The notes below the pieces were generated by a model. That model worked only from the letters and a program-made list of their open reading frames with translations, searched no databases and was not told the DNA's origin. The translations under genes were made by a program, and so were the position numbers. Shown here one piece after another: positions 16,728-26,500 of a stretch of DNA of 64,000 nucleotides. How positions within the stretch are numbered: the stretch's first letter is position 1; each line of letters opens with the position of its first letter. Origin of the DNA: Gammaproteobacteria bacterium (GTDB taxonomy: Bacteria; Pseudomonadota; Gammaproteobacteria; Thiohalobacterales; Thiohalobacteraceae); contig JAHJQQ010000026.1 of the NCBI GenBank assembly GCA_018819175.1, forward strand, positions 1-64,000, in the 5' to 3' direction.

Positions 16728-18563
16728 ATGGGTCAGGAAATCACCGCGCCACATCTAACGTCTGTTGCAACACCCAAACCCCAACACGAAGCCGCGGACA
16801 TCATTGTCGAGTACCTGGAACAACTGGGTGTCGAATATGTCTTCGGCGTGCCCGGCGGCGCCATCGAGCCCCTGTTCAATGCCCTGGCACGCAGCGAACG
16901 GCGCGGCGGCCCGCGCATCATCGTCGCCCGCCATGAGACCGGTGCCGCCTTCATGGCCGACGGCTACGCCCGCAACAGCGGCAAGCTCGGCGTCTGCTGT
17001 GCCACCACCGGCCCCGGTGCGACCAACCTCATCACCGGCGTCGCCTCGGCGTATGAGAACCATATACCGATGCTGGTCATTACTGCCCAGACCTCACTCA
17101 CGTCGTTTGGCCGTGGCGCATTGCAAGAATCTTCCTGCACTGGCGTTAATACCGTGGGCATGTTCGAGTACTGTACCCGCTATAACACGCTGGTGTCACA
17201 TCGCGACCAGCTTGAGCACAAATTGTCTGCAGCGATCATGAGCGCCTTTCAATCACCTGGCGGGCCAAGTCACATCAGCTTGCCATTAGACTTGCTCAGA
17301 AGTGCCGCCGCATTATCATCTCCGTCGTATGATCTGGCCGATCTGCTCAAAACAGATAAGTCTTATGATCCAGATAGCGTTGCCACTTTAAAAGATGAAA
17401 TTACCCAAGCACGCGGCGTCGCCTTTGTCATTGGTGAAGGTGCCGGCTCATCCATCGGCACTATTCTCGAAATCGCACTTGCCATTCAGGCCAAGGTCAT
17501 AGTCACACCCCATGGCAAGGGGTTTGTCAGTCCCTATCATCCTTTATTTTGTGGTGTAATCGGCTTTGCAGGTCACGCCTCCGCCATACAGGCCTTGCTG
17601 GACCCGAACATTGACACAATCATTGCGGTCGGCACCGCGCTAACGGAATCCGCCACCGATGGCTGGAATGCCGATCTGATCTTGAACCGGCGATTGATTC
17701 ACGTAGATGCGATTGCACACAATCTAACGAAGTCGCCAATGGCGAGATTGCATGTACGCGGCCATCTAGCGACCATCTTCGACGAATTGCAGACACGCTT
17801 GCATGCTGACAATGTTGGGCACTGGCCGGGGAATAATGAAATACCTGACATCGGCCGGCCACAGGCTGCGCTATTGCGACGTACATCCAATATCACCTAC
17901 GAAGATGCAGACGCAATCAATGACGACGCCACCCCGATCAAACCGGCACGTCTAATGCGTGACCTGACTCGGCTTTTACCCCCGAACACGCATTATCTCG
18001 TGGATTCCGGCAATAGTCTGTCTTGGGCAATTCATTATTTAAATCCCTATGATCGACGTTTGGCCGGACGACGCGCAGCTAATGGCAGCATTTTCTGGAC
18101 CTGCCTCGAATATGCATCAATGGGCTGGGCAATAGGCGCAGCCATCGGTACCGCTATGGCCAAACCCGGCACACCGACTGTCTGCCTCACCGGCGACGGA
18201 AGCCTGTTGATGTCCGGCCAGGAAATCACCGTTGCAGTCGAACATGGACTGACCGTTATCTTTGTGGTCCTCAATGATAGTGCCCTGGGAATGGTCAAGC
18301 ATGGTCAACGACTGGCGGGGGCTGAGTCTGTCGGTTTTGAACTCCCGGAGTCTGATCTGGCTGCCATGGCCCGCGCCTTGGGGGCTGAGGGTATCGTTAT
18401 CAATTCTCCCGAAGACCTGGCGGCGTTGGACATCATCAAACTCTGCACACGTGCAGGCCCTACTCTCCTCGACATCCGTGTAGATCGCGATCAAATCCCA
18501 CCAATGGCCAGTCGTATCCGGATGCTGGGCTCTGTTCAGAAGATGGCTAAAGACCCGAAATGA
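16728..18563 (+). CDS. thiamine-diphosphate-dependent enzyme, acetolactate-synthase-like
   Basis: About 611 residues from an ATG with GAGGAG 11 bases upstream; an ATG 42 bases earlier is possible but lacks a better site. Domains: the N-terminal pyrimidine-binding domain (residues ~25-195) has the catalytic glutamate in ARHETGAAFMADGYAR and TTGPGATNLITGVASAYEN. A central Rossmann-like domain (~210-360) carries FVIGEGAGSS. The C-terminal diphosphate-binding domain (~410-590) has TGDGSLLMSGQEIT ... VVLND, the Mg/ThDP motif. The family decarboxylates 2-oxo acids or joins the resulting carbanion to an acceptor; the HETG motif places it with acetolactate synthase and related lyases. No regulatory small subunit gene (ilvN) is nearby. 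Instead it heads a run with a TonB receptor and two citrate-synthase-fold proteins, so amino-acid biosynthesis is unlikely and a specialised carboligation is more plausible. Confidence 0.78.
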   Translation: MGQEITAPHLTSVATPKPQHEAADIIVEYLEQLGVEYVFGVPGGAIEPLFNALARSERRGGPRIIVARHETGAAFMADGYARNSGKLGVCCATTGPGATNLITGVASAYENHIPMLVITAQTSLTSFGRGALQESSCTGVNTVGMFEYCTRYNTLVSHRDQLEHKLSAAIMSAFQSPGGPSHISLPLDLLRSAAALSSPSYDLADLLKTDKSYDPDSVATLKDEITQARGVAFVIGEGAGSSIGTILEIALAIQAKVIVTPHGKGFVSPYHPLFCGVIGFAGHASAIQALLDPNIDTIIAVGTALTESATDGWNADLILNRRLIHVDAIAHNLTKSPMARLHVRGHLATIFDELQTRLHADNVGHWPGNNEIPDIGRPQAALLRRTSNITYEDADAINDDATPIKPARLMRDLTRLLPPNTHYLVDSGNSLSWAIHYLNPYDRRLAGRRAANGSIFWTCLEYASMGWAIGAAIGTAMAKPGTPTVCLTGDGSLLMSGQEITVAVEHGLTVIFVVLNDSALGMVKHGQRLAGAESVGFELPESDLAAMARALGAEGIVINSPEDLAALDIIKLCTRAGPTLLDIRVDRDQIPPMASRIRMLGSVQKMAKDPK

Positions 18564-18576
18564 GGATCGCAAAATA

Positions 18577-18596
18577 AAAGTCATATTTTTGACTTT
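18577..18596. other. small stem-loop between ThDP enzyme and TonB receptor genes
   Basis: AAAGTCA and TGACTTT form a 7-bp stem around a six-base AT loop, 13 bases after the stop codon of the ThDP gene. There is no GC-rich stem or run of T after it, so it is not a convincing terminator. It may act in RNA processing or be chance. Confidence 0.25.
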
Positions 18597-18653
18597 CAAG
18601 GAAGTACGGATGAAGTCGATAAATTCGGGCGCACCGAGACAACGGAGGTTTGT

Positions 18654-20825
18654 GTGGCCCACTCGCCAATAATCATCATAAAACTGCTCAATGCCCTGAC
18701 CGCAACATTGGCGTTTTCCTGTGCCTCCATCTCACACTCTGCCACCCCTGACGAAGCTGAGTTGGCACTGTCTTATGGTAGCCACGATTTTGTGAGCATC
18801 GCGACCGGTGTTTCTCAACCACTGTCAGCCGCGCCTGCAGCGGCAACAGTGATTACGGCTGATGACATACGCCGAATGGGGGCTATCGATCTTAATCAGG
18901 TATTGGAAACCGTGCCGGGTTTGCATGTGGGCTTGTCATCCTTGCGTTTTTCGCCCGTGTACAACATTCGCGGTATTCATACAGATAAAAACCCCCAGGT
19001 ACTCGTCCTGGTCAATGGCACACCTATAACTCAGTCTTTCTTGGGTGATCGGGGTGTGAACTTCAACCTCCCTATGGAATCGATCCGTCGTATTGAAATC
19101 ATCCGCGGCCCTGGCTCCGCCGTATATGGTGCCGATGCCTTCTCCGGTGTGATCGACATTATTACCAAAAATGGATCTGACTATCAGGGTGTCGAAACCG
19201 GTATCCGCGGCGGGTCATTCGATACGGCTGCCGCCTGGGGTATGTACGGCACCCGCGTCAATGATATTGACGTATCTCTATCCATAGAAGGCTCTAAGAC
19301 CAACGGCGACAGCGACCGGACAACCTCGACTGACGCCCAATCTGTATTCGATCAAATTTTCCTAACGAGTGCATCACGTGCACCAGGCGCATTCAGCACC
19401 GGCGCGGACCAGGTGAATACCCGTATCGAACTGAATACACCTGATTGGTTTTCACGTTTCTGGAATTGGAGGCAGACGGACCTGGGGGTCGGGCCGGGAC
19501 TGACCCAGGCGTTGGATCCCAGCGGCTATGCCGAAGTCGATAATTATCTTTTCGAAGCTGGACTGCATGAACAACGGATAGCGGAAAACTGGACTGGGGA
19601 AGCACGCGTCAGTTACATGGATATCAATACCCTTTCGCGGCAGACGCTGTTCCCGGCAGGTACGGTACTACCCATTGGTAACGACGGTAATATAGATTTT
19701 ATCACCCCCGTCCAACCCGTCGCTTTCACCGATGGCGTGATCGGCAACCCGGAGATCTATGAAGAACATACTAGGCTTGATGCGGTCGCGTTGTATCGCG
19801 GCCTGCAGAATCACACTTGGCGGATTGGAGCCGGTTTGTATTACAGCGAAATTACCACCAAGGAAACCAAGAATTTTGGGCCCGGCATTATCGATGGCAG
19901 TGTTACACCCATAGATGGATCACTGACATCGGTAACGGGTACGGCATACAACTTCATGCAGGATGAATCACGGACAGTGCGCTACCTGTCGCTGCAGGAT
20001 CAGTGGGGCTTTGCCCCGGATTGGAACCTGACCGCCGGTATCCGTTATGACCATTACTCTGACTTCGGTTCAACCGTAAATCCGCGACTCGCCCTGGTCT
20101 GGAATACCCGCCAAGATCTGACCACCAAGTTGCTCTATGGCCGCGCCTTCCGTGCGCCTTCTTTTGCCGAGTTATTCACGGTCAATAACCCCGTTGGCCT
20201 GGGCAACCCTGATCTCGACCCGGAGACCATCAACACCTATGAACTGGCGTTTGACTATCACCCGACCTTCGATACCCGCATCGGTGTGAGCCTGTTCAAA
20301 TACGAAATTGATGATCTGATCCGCTTTGTTCCCGATAGCAGTGGCGCCTCGGCCACTGCCGCGAACACCTCAGGACAGGACGGTCACGGACTCGAACTGG
20401 AACTCGACAGCAAGCTGACCGAAAAATTGGATCTGCGTGCCTATTACGCCTTCCAGGATTCAACCGATCTGGGTACCGATACCCAGACCGCCTTCAGTCC
20501 CGAACATCAGGCCTATACCCAACTGCGCTGGCGTCCGGTGGAACTCTGGGAACTCTCCACCCAGGTCAAATGGATCGGCGAACGCCTGCGTGAAGTTACC
20601 GACCCGCGTGATCCGCTCGAGGCTTACACGCAAGTGAACGCGGCCATCACCCGTACTGCTGCCAGTGGAGCCTGGAGCATTCAGCTTTCTGCCCTGAACC
20701 TGTTTGATACGAATGCGAGTGAGCCCAGCCCCGCGGAACCCAGCGTACCGGCGGGTTCCCTGATACCGGGTGATTACCCCTTGGCCGGGAGAGCTTTGTA
20801 TCTGACGGGTCGCATGGCGTTCTAA
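18654..20825 (+). CDS. TonB-dependent outer membrane receptor
   Basis: 723 residues starting at a GTG with GGAGG five bases upstream. A signal sequence (LLNALTATLAFSCASISHSA) is followed by a plug domain at about residues 55-175 (ATVITADDIRRMGAIDLNQV, VPGLHVGLSS, RIEIIRGPGSAVYGADAFSG). A 22-strand barrel ends in LTGRMAF, whose terminal Phe is typical of BAM substrates. The plug resembles vitamin B12/iron-chelate and siderophore-type receptors, but the substrate is not evident. It lies between the ThDP enzyme and the citrate-synthase-fold pair, with only two bases between its stop and the next ATG, so it is part of the same operon. No TonB/ExbBD genes are in the window. Confidence 0.9.
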   Translation: MAHSPIIIIKLLNALTATLAFSCASISHSATPDEAELALSYGSHDFVSIATGVSQPLSAAPAAATVITADDIRRMGAIDLNQVLETVPGLHVGLSSLRFSPVYNIRGIHTDKNPQVLVLVNGTPITQSFLGDRGVNFNLPMESIRRIEIIRGPGSAVYGADAFSGVIDIITKNGSDYQGVETGIRGGSFDTAAAWGMYGTRVNDIDVSLSIEGSKTNGDSDRTTSTDAQSVFDQIFLTSASRAPGAFSTGADQVNTRIELNTPDWFSRFWNWRQTDLGVGPGLTQALDPSGYAEVDNYLFEAGLHEQRIAENWTGEARVSYMDINTLSRQTLFPAGTVLPIGNDGNIDFITPVQPVAFTDGVIGNPEIYEEHTRLDAVALYRGLQNHTWRIGAGLYYSEITTKETKNFGPGIIDGSVTPIDGSLTSVTGTAYNFMQDESRTVRYLSLQDQWGFAPDWNLTAGIRYDHYSDFGSTVNPRLALVWNTRQDLTTKLLYGRAFRAPSFAELFTVNNPVGLGNPDLDPETINTYELAFDYHPTFDTRIGVSLFKYEIDDLIRFVPDSSGASATAANTSGQDGHGLELELDSKLTEKLDLRAYYAFQDSTDLGTDTQTAFSPEHQAYTQLRWRPVELWELSTQVKWIGERLREVTDPRDPLEAYTQVNAAITRTAASGAWSIQLSALNLFDTNASEPSPAEPSVPAGSLIPGDYPLAGRALYLTGRMAF

Positions 20826-20827
20826 CC

Positions 20828-21649
20828 ATGAGTGATGAACCGCAAAAAGTTGAACGGCGTGGTGACCGCTTCGCGGAGCGTGTCGAGACACGTATCTGGC
20901 TGGAACAGGCAGCGCCCGACAATCCTTACAACGCAACCGAGGCGTTTTGCCATGGCTATGCGTTGCAGGACGTGCTCAAAAATTGTTCCTATTGGGAATA
21001 TATCTATCTATTGCTGACCGGCAATCGCTGCAGTCCCGCGCAACATGCCCTGTTGGAGAAACTCGGCATTGCGCTGGCCAATCCAGGGCCGCGGCATCCC
21101 GCCACGCGTGCGGTCATCGCAGCGGCCGTTTCAAAAACCGACCCCGTCAATGTGCTCCCACTGGGATTGAATGTCCTGGCCGGCGCGCATCTGGGCGCGG
21201 CGGAAGTCGGCGCCGGCATGCAGTTTCTTCGCCGTCATCTCAAACGCGATCCGATTGACGAAGCCCGGCAACGGATTGCTGAACTCGAAACCGCCACATC
21301 AGGCGACAGCCACCCGGCACCAGGCTTTGGCACCCGCTTTGGTGGTACCGATCACCTGTCTGGAGCACTCGCAACCACATTACTGCTTGAGCCCGGAGCA
21401 GGAAACGCGCTGGCATGGGCCGGCCATTTTGCACAAGAGCTTGAACGTCAGGGGCACGGCGGTTGGCTGATGCCCGGTCTCGCAGCCGCTGCCTATCTGG
21501 ATCTCGGCCTTCATCCGAAAGCAGGGCCAGGACTGTTCCAATGGATGTCGGCACCCGGTCTGTTGGCGCATGCCGCGGAGATGTCCAACAAACCCCTGAC
21601 CGCACTCCCCTTCATTGATGACAGCCGGTACTTTATCGATGAAGACTAA
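20828..21649 (+). CDS. citrate-synthase-fold protein A (degenerate active site)
   Basis: 273 residues, the size of short citrate synthase/citryl-CoA lyase family proteins. The N-terminal helical part (YALQDVLKNCSYWEYIYLLL) and the helix pairs of the fold are recognisable. The first catalytic histidine region is GAHLGAAEVGAG (H121), equivalent to the GPLHGGAxE motif. The second catalytic region, normally PGFGH, reads PGFGTRFGG with T169 in place of histidine. Near the C-terminus the usual R-x-x-G-x-x-AH motif reads SAPGLLAHAAE, so the arginine is lost. Canonical citrate synthase chemistry is therefore unlikely. It overlaps the second citrate-synthase-fold gene by 11 bases, which argues for an equimolar complex. 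Function unknown. Confidence 0.72.
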   Translation: MSDEPQKVERRGDRFAERVETRIWLEQAAPDNPYNATEAFCHGYALQDVLKNCSYWEYIYLLLTGNRCSPAQHALLEKLGIALANPGPRHPATRAVIAAAVSKTDPVNVLPLGLNVLAGAHLGAAEVGAGMQFLRRHLKRDPIDEARQRIAELETATSGDSHPAPGFGTRFGGTDHLSGALATTLLLEPGAGNALAWAGHFAQELERQGHGGWLMPGLAAAAYLDLGLHPKAGPGLFQWMSAPGLLAHAAEMSNKPLTALPFIDDSRYFIDED

Positions 21650-22460
21650 CGCGATTGCACTGTGGGACAGATTGCGCGGCACCATCCGTTCCAGGATTGG
21701 TGGCTGGCGTGTGGGGACTGATGTAGTCATTCACGGTCGCGGGTTATTGAATGAGTTGCTGGGCGACACCAGTTATTTTCAACTGCTAATGCTCAACATC
21801 ACCGGGCGTCTGCCCGAACGCCGGCTTGCCGACTGGGTCGAAGGCACGTTCATGTGCCTGAGTTGGCCGGATGCGCGCATCTGGTGTAATCAGATCGCCA
21901 CCTATGCCGGCACGCTCAGGACCACGCCCACCGCAGCCGTCAGTGCAGGATTGCTGGCGTCGGAATCAAGGCTTTATGGTCCGGGCACAGTTCTATCTGC
22001 AACCCACTTTATTGTCGACGCGTTGAAAAGCGAACAAGCCGGCATAGCCGCAAGCAAGATAATTGAAAATTATCGCCATCAGTATAAAACCCGTGCGATT
22101 CCCGGATTCGGACGCCCGGTCGCCAGAGGCGATGAGCGTGTTGTCGCCATGAAACGGCTCGCTGAGCGTTTACAGTTTGAAATCGGCCCACACCTTTTAC
22201 TGGCAAACAGCATTGAAGCCGAGCTACTCAAAGAGGCCGGTGAGTCGATGAATCTCGCTGGATACATCATGGCCTTTCTATCCGACCTCAACTACACCGC
22301 CGAAGAAATACACGCACTGTATTCAGTCTGTGTCGAAGCGGGCCTGCTGGCCTGCTACCGCGATGCGAGACAGGCGCCACCTGATGCGTTCATGCCTATG
22401 CGGATCGAGGACGTCAACTATTCGGGGCCACCACCGCGGCCTTGGAACAACCAACAATAA
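21639..22460 (+). CDS. citrate-synthase-fold protein B (degenerate active site)
   Basis: Also 273 residues if translation begins at the ATG at 21639 inside the end of gene A; an ATG 24 bases upstream is an alternative. Fold markers include YFQLLMLNITGRLPERRLAD, SAGLLASESRLYGPG and IPGFGRPVARGDERVVAMKR. The two catalytic histidines of citrate synthase are both absent: the GxxHGG region is SRLYGPGTV and the PGFGH region has R159. The C-terminal R-x-x-G is replaced by VEAG. Conservation of the fold without its catalytic residues suggests a structural or regulatory partner of protein A, or altered chemistry with an acyl-CoA. It is the fourth gene of the ThDP/TonB run; the next gene starts 18 bases later. 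Confidence 0.68.
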   Translation: MKTNAIALWDRLRGTIRSRIGGWRVGTDVVIHGRGLLNELLGDTSYFQLLMLNITGRLPERRLADWVEGTFMCLSWPDARIWCNQIATYAGTLRTTPTAAVSAGLLASESRLYGPGTVLSATHFIVDALKSEQAGIAASKIIENYRHQYKTRAIPGFGRPVARGDERVVAMKRLAERLQFEIGPHLLLANSIEAELLKEAGESMNLAGYIMAFLSDLNYTAEEIHALYSVCVEAGLLACYRDARQAPPDAFMPMRIEDVNYSGPPPRPWNNQQ

Positions 22461-22477
22461 TGCAATGGATAGCATGA

Positions 22478-23512
22478 ATGAGATTGGCTGCAACCCAACG
22501 GTGTAACCAGGGATTGACCACGGCACTGAGCTGGCGGCACATGATGCCGCTGTTGCTCATTATTATTAACTTTGTATTCGCCAGCACCCTATCTGTTTCC
22601 GCCTTGGCGGAATCGACACCCGAGGCTGTCGAAAGTCCGCGATCAAACCGGATTGCCGTCCTCTATCCAGACATTGGTGAACCCTATGGTTCAGTCTTCA
22701 TGGCCATCACCAAAGGCATAGAATCGGAACTCACTGACATGCCACGCGTCATTTTGGTCAAGGAAGGCAATCTGGAGCAGACCCGCGCACGCCTGGCCAG
22801 TGAGAATATCGGCGTCTGTATCGCTCTGGGACGAACCACCCTGGAACAGCTTGAGGCATTGAAGCTGGATATACCGGTGGTACGCGGCGCCATTCTCGAC
22901 CCGAATGTACCTAAATCCAGTGGCGACTCCCCCCTGGGTATCAGTCTGACCCCGGACCCGGCATTTCTGCTCCAGCAACTGAAACACCTTGCACCCCAGG
23001 TCAAAAGAGTCACTGTGGTCTACAGTGATTCACAGGGTCAGGCGCTTATCGACCGTGCCGTGGCAGCTGGGCGAAACCTCAACCTGACGGTCATGGCGCA
23101 TAAAACCGAAGATCTTCTGTCGGCAGCCGCTATGTATAAATCGGTTATTCCGGTGCTTGGGCCACAGGATGCCCTATGGATACCCCAGGACCCTCAAGCG
23201 GTGGACGATAAGGTGATCTTACCCATGTTGCTGAATGCTGCCTGGGCGCAAAATTTTATTCTTTTCTCGAGTAACGCCGACCACGCCAAGCGTGGTGCGC
23301 TCTATTCGGTCTATCCGGACAACTTCGCCATGGGTCGCAAGCTGGGACGAATCGCCTCACAGCGCGTGACCGGCCTGACTGCAAATGCCGGTATGCAGCC
23401 GTTGGATGACCTGCTCGTTGCCGTGAATCTGCGTACCGCGGAGCATCTGCGGTTAAACCTGGCCCCGGAACAGATCCGGTCGTTTGGTCTGACCTTCCCG
23501 CAACATAGATGA
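22478..23512 (+). CDS. ABC-type periplasmic substrate-binding protein (PF04392-like)
   Basis: 344 residues with an N-terminal hydrophobic signal (MMPLLLIIINFVFASTLSVS, residues 22-41) preceded by a basic stretch; translation may instead start at the ATG at 22541. The mature part has the two-lobed ABC_sub_bind pattern: RIAVLYPDIGEPYGSVFMAI, VCIALGRTTLEQLEAL, HLAPQVKRVTVVYSDSQG, ALWIPQDPQAVDDK, SSNADHAKRGALYSVYPD. No ABC permease or ATPase gene is near. PF04392 proteins often sit beside TonB receptors and two-component or c-di-GMP proteins, where they probably serve as periplasmic sensors rather than transport components. It overlaps the kinase gene by four bases (ATGA), so its ligand is probably reported to the kinase. 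Confidence 0.78.
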   Translation: MRLAATQRCNQGLTTALSWRHMMPLLLIIINFVFASTLSVSALAESTPEAVESPRSNRIAVLYPDIGEPYGSVFMAITKGIESELTDMPRVILVKEGNLEQTRARLASENIGVCIALGRTTLEQLEALKLDIPVVRGAILDPNVPKSSGDSPLGISLTPDPAFLLQQLKHLAPQVKRVTVVYSDSQGQALIDRAVAAGRNLNLTVMAHKTEDLLSAAAMYKSVIPVLGPQDALWIPQDPQAVDDKVILPMLLNAAWAQNFILFSSNADHAKRGALYSVYPDNFAMGRKLGRIASQRVTGLTANAGMQPLDDLLVAVNLRTAEHLRLNLAPEQIRSFGLTFPQHR

Positions 23513-26500
23513 CAGCACTCATGGGCCTCTTACGACAACTCAACAAGCTCAGCTTCCGCCGCCAGATCGCCTGGGCGTTCGCGCTCGGCATTGTGCTGGT
23601 CTACCTCAGTTCGAGTATTGCGATCTCACTCGGTTCGGTAAGGGCCGTGCGTCTCGCCATGCTGGAAGATGGTCGTCAGATAGCGGAAAATTTCGCGAAT
23701 CAGAGCGTCCTTGCCCTGCTCTATCACAGTGGTGAGAACGTCAAGGATGCTGCCGAGGCAACCCTCGGTTTCCCGGATGTCAGAAGCGTATCGATCTACA
23801 CCCGAGAGGGCGAGTTGCTGGCGACATTCGGTGACTCGGCAGCCGATATTCGCCCGCTGACCTCCCCGCCGGACAGCGTAACGCTTCACGACGACAGCCC
23901 TGATTTTTTCAGCTATACAGCACCGGTCAGCTACGGCGGACAGCTACAATCCTCAGCCACCGAAGCACCCACGCATGCCAACACGCCCGAGGTGCTTGGC
24001 TACGTCCATGTTGTTGTGGGCAAGGACCGACTTACACTGCTGACACGCAGTGTCTTTGGTTTCAACTTCATCATGTCTGTCGTGGTAGCAGGCTTATTGC
24101 TGTTGGCCTTGCTGAAACTGACCAAAAGCGTCACCCATCCCATCAACGCCCTCTCACAACTGATGCGGCGTGCCGAGTCCGGTGAAACCGGCATGCGCGC
24201 CAAAGAGGCGGGCCCCTGTGACGTACGTGAAATGCAGCAATCGTTCAACACCATGATCGGTGTGATCGAGGACCGCAATCGCGACCTGGCCGAGTCACGC
24301 GATGCCGCGCTTGAGGTTGCCCGACTGAAAGGCGAATTCGCGGCGAACGTCAGTCACGAACTGCGCACGCCCTTGAACGGCGTGCTCGGCATGCTGGAGC
24401 TGTTGCGTGTCAGCCGCTCCCTGGCGGCAACTGATCGTAAATATGCCGACATCGCCTTCGCCTCAGGCAATTCCCTGCTCGAACTGATAAACGACATATT
24501 GGATTTCTCCAAGGTCGAAACCGGCCATCTGCGGCTGCACTTCGAAGATTTTTACTTACCGACCATCATCGGCGATGTCATCCGGATCATTGCGGATCAG
24601 GCGCGCCGCAAACATCTGGAGATCAGCCACGAAATCGCCGCGGACGTGCCCTTGGCCTTACGTGGTGACGTCACACGTCTGCGTCAGATCCTGCTCAATC
24701 TGGTCGCCAATGCCGTTAAGTTCACAGAGGCCGGTTCAGTCATTATTCGGATCTGTCGCGAGAACTCCACGGATGCCGGCCTGACTATCCGGTTCGAAGT
24801 CATCGATACTGGAATTGGCCTCAAGTTACATGCGCAAGGTCGGATTTTCGATGCCTTCCAGCAGGCCGATGGCTCCACCACGCGGCGTTACGGCGGCACG
24901 GGTCTTGGGCTCGCGATCTGCCGACAACTGGTCACACTGATGGGAGGACGCATCGGCGTCATGAGTTTCCCACGGCAGGGCTCGACCTTCTGGTTCGCGA
25001 TGCCCATCGGACGCGCCGAAGATAACAGTGTCATACCCGATAGAACTCTCGCGGCCGGCATCCGCGTCCTGGCCATTTCGCAAGCCGAGCGGCAGGTCGT
25101 GTTCCTGAAACAAACCTTCCAACATTGGCATGCCTATTTCAGATCCGCAGCCACTGTCGACCAGGCGCAGCTTCTCCTGGATGAGGCCGAAACTGCGGGA
25201 CGCGCCTACGATGTCGTCATTGTGGATCTGCCACCTGGCCAGCCACAGGATGCACTCATCAGCTTCTTGAAAAGCGCTCTGGAAACCGGCAAAAACACCT
25301 GCCTGGCTATCGGAGCCAATACGGACATCGCCGGTCTGCCTGCCGCCAATCTCGGTTTGCTGAATCGACCTTTGAGTGAGGGTGCGCTGTATGAAGGCCT
25401 GGTGCGCAGCCTGCAGCAGAAATCCCGCCGTGGCACCTCTGCGCAGCCGTTGACTGGGCTGCCACGTTTCAGTGGTGCGGTGCTGGTGGTCGAGGACGAT
25501 ATACCCAACCAGATGGTCACGCGCAGCATGCTGGAAAGTTTCGGCCTGCAAGTGGTCATCGCCGGTAACGGGCGCGAGGCACTTTATATACTCCAGGAAA
25601 ATAAATTTGATCTCGTATTGATGGACTGTCAGATGCCGGAAATGGACGGGTACGAAGCTACCGTCTGCATCCGCGCTTTGACTAACGATGTTGCGACACT
25701 GCCTATATTGGCCATGACGGCCAACGCCTCCACCGAGGATCGCGATAAATGCCTCGCCGTAGGCATGGATGGTCATATCAGCAAGCCACTGCGCCTGCAT
25801 ACTCTGGCCGAAAAACTGCGGCCCTGGTTAGTGCTGAGCGATGCGAATATCACTCAAAGTCCGGCCTTACCCGAGCCCGCAGCCGATGTCATAGATCATA
25901 GCGCCTTCGATGAAATCCGCGCACACCTCGGCATCACCTTCGATGAGTATCTGTCGGTCTTCCAGCAGGACATGCAACGTTACATCGATACCCTTTATAA
26001 ACAGGCGGACAGCAAGGATCTGCTGGCGATCACCACAACGGCGCATACCATCAAAGGCAGTGCCAGCACCATCGGTGCCACCGGCATAGCGCGAATTGCC
26101 TACTCGATTGAACGTGACGTGCGGGAGGGTAGAACTGAAGGCCTTATCGAGACGATTGACAGCATGCAACAATCGTTTGAGGCATTCACACAGGCGATCT
26201 CCTTGCATATCGCCACGATCCCCATCCACGGCATGCAGCCCAGCGTCCTGATTGTCGATGAAGACGCGGGCACACGCCTGGCACTACGCAAGATCATGGA
26301 ATCCGACGACTGCATCGTCACGGAGGCCGATAATGGGGCTGATGCTGTCGAGATATGCAGTCAGTCCATGCCGGATATCATCCTTATGGATGCCGTTATG
26401 CCCGCCATGGATGGCTTCACCGCCTGCGCGCGCATCAAGGCACTCCACGGCTCAGCAGCGACATCGATCTTGATGATCACGGCGCTGGACAACGCCACTG

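Noticed and set aside
16728..18563. Assignment of the ThDP gene as biosynthetic ilvB/ilvG
   Set aside because: No small subunit or other branched-chain genes nearby and the context is a TonB/citrate-synthase-fold cluster; the large-subunit motifs alone do not fix the reaction.
18577..18596. Terminator between the ThDP and TonB genes
   Set aside because: The stem is AT-rich with no T tract, and the spacing to the next gene suggests read-through.
24826..25800. 324-codon open frame on the minus strand
   Set aside because: Antisense of the multidomain sensor; no motif or ribosome site.
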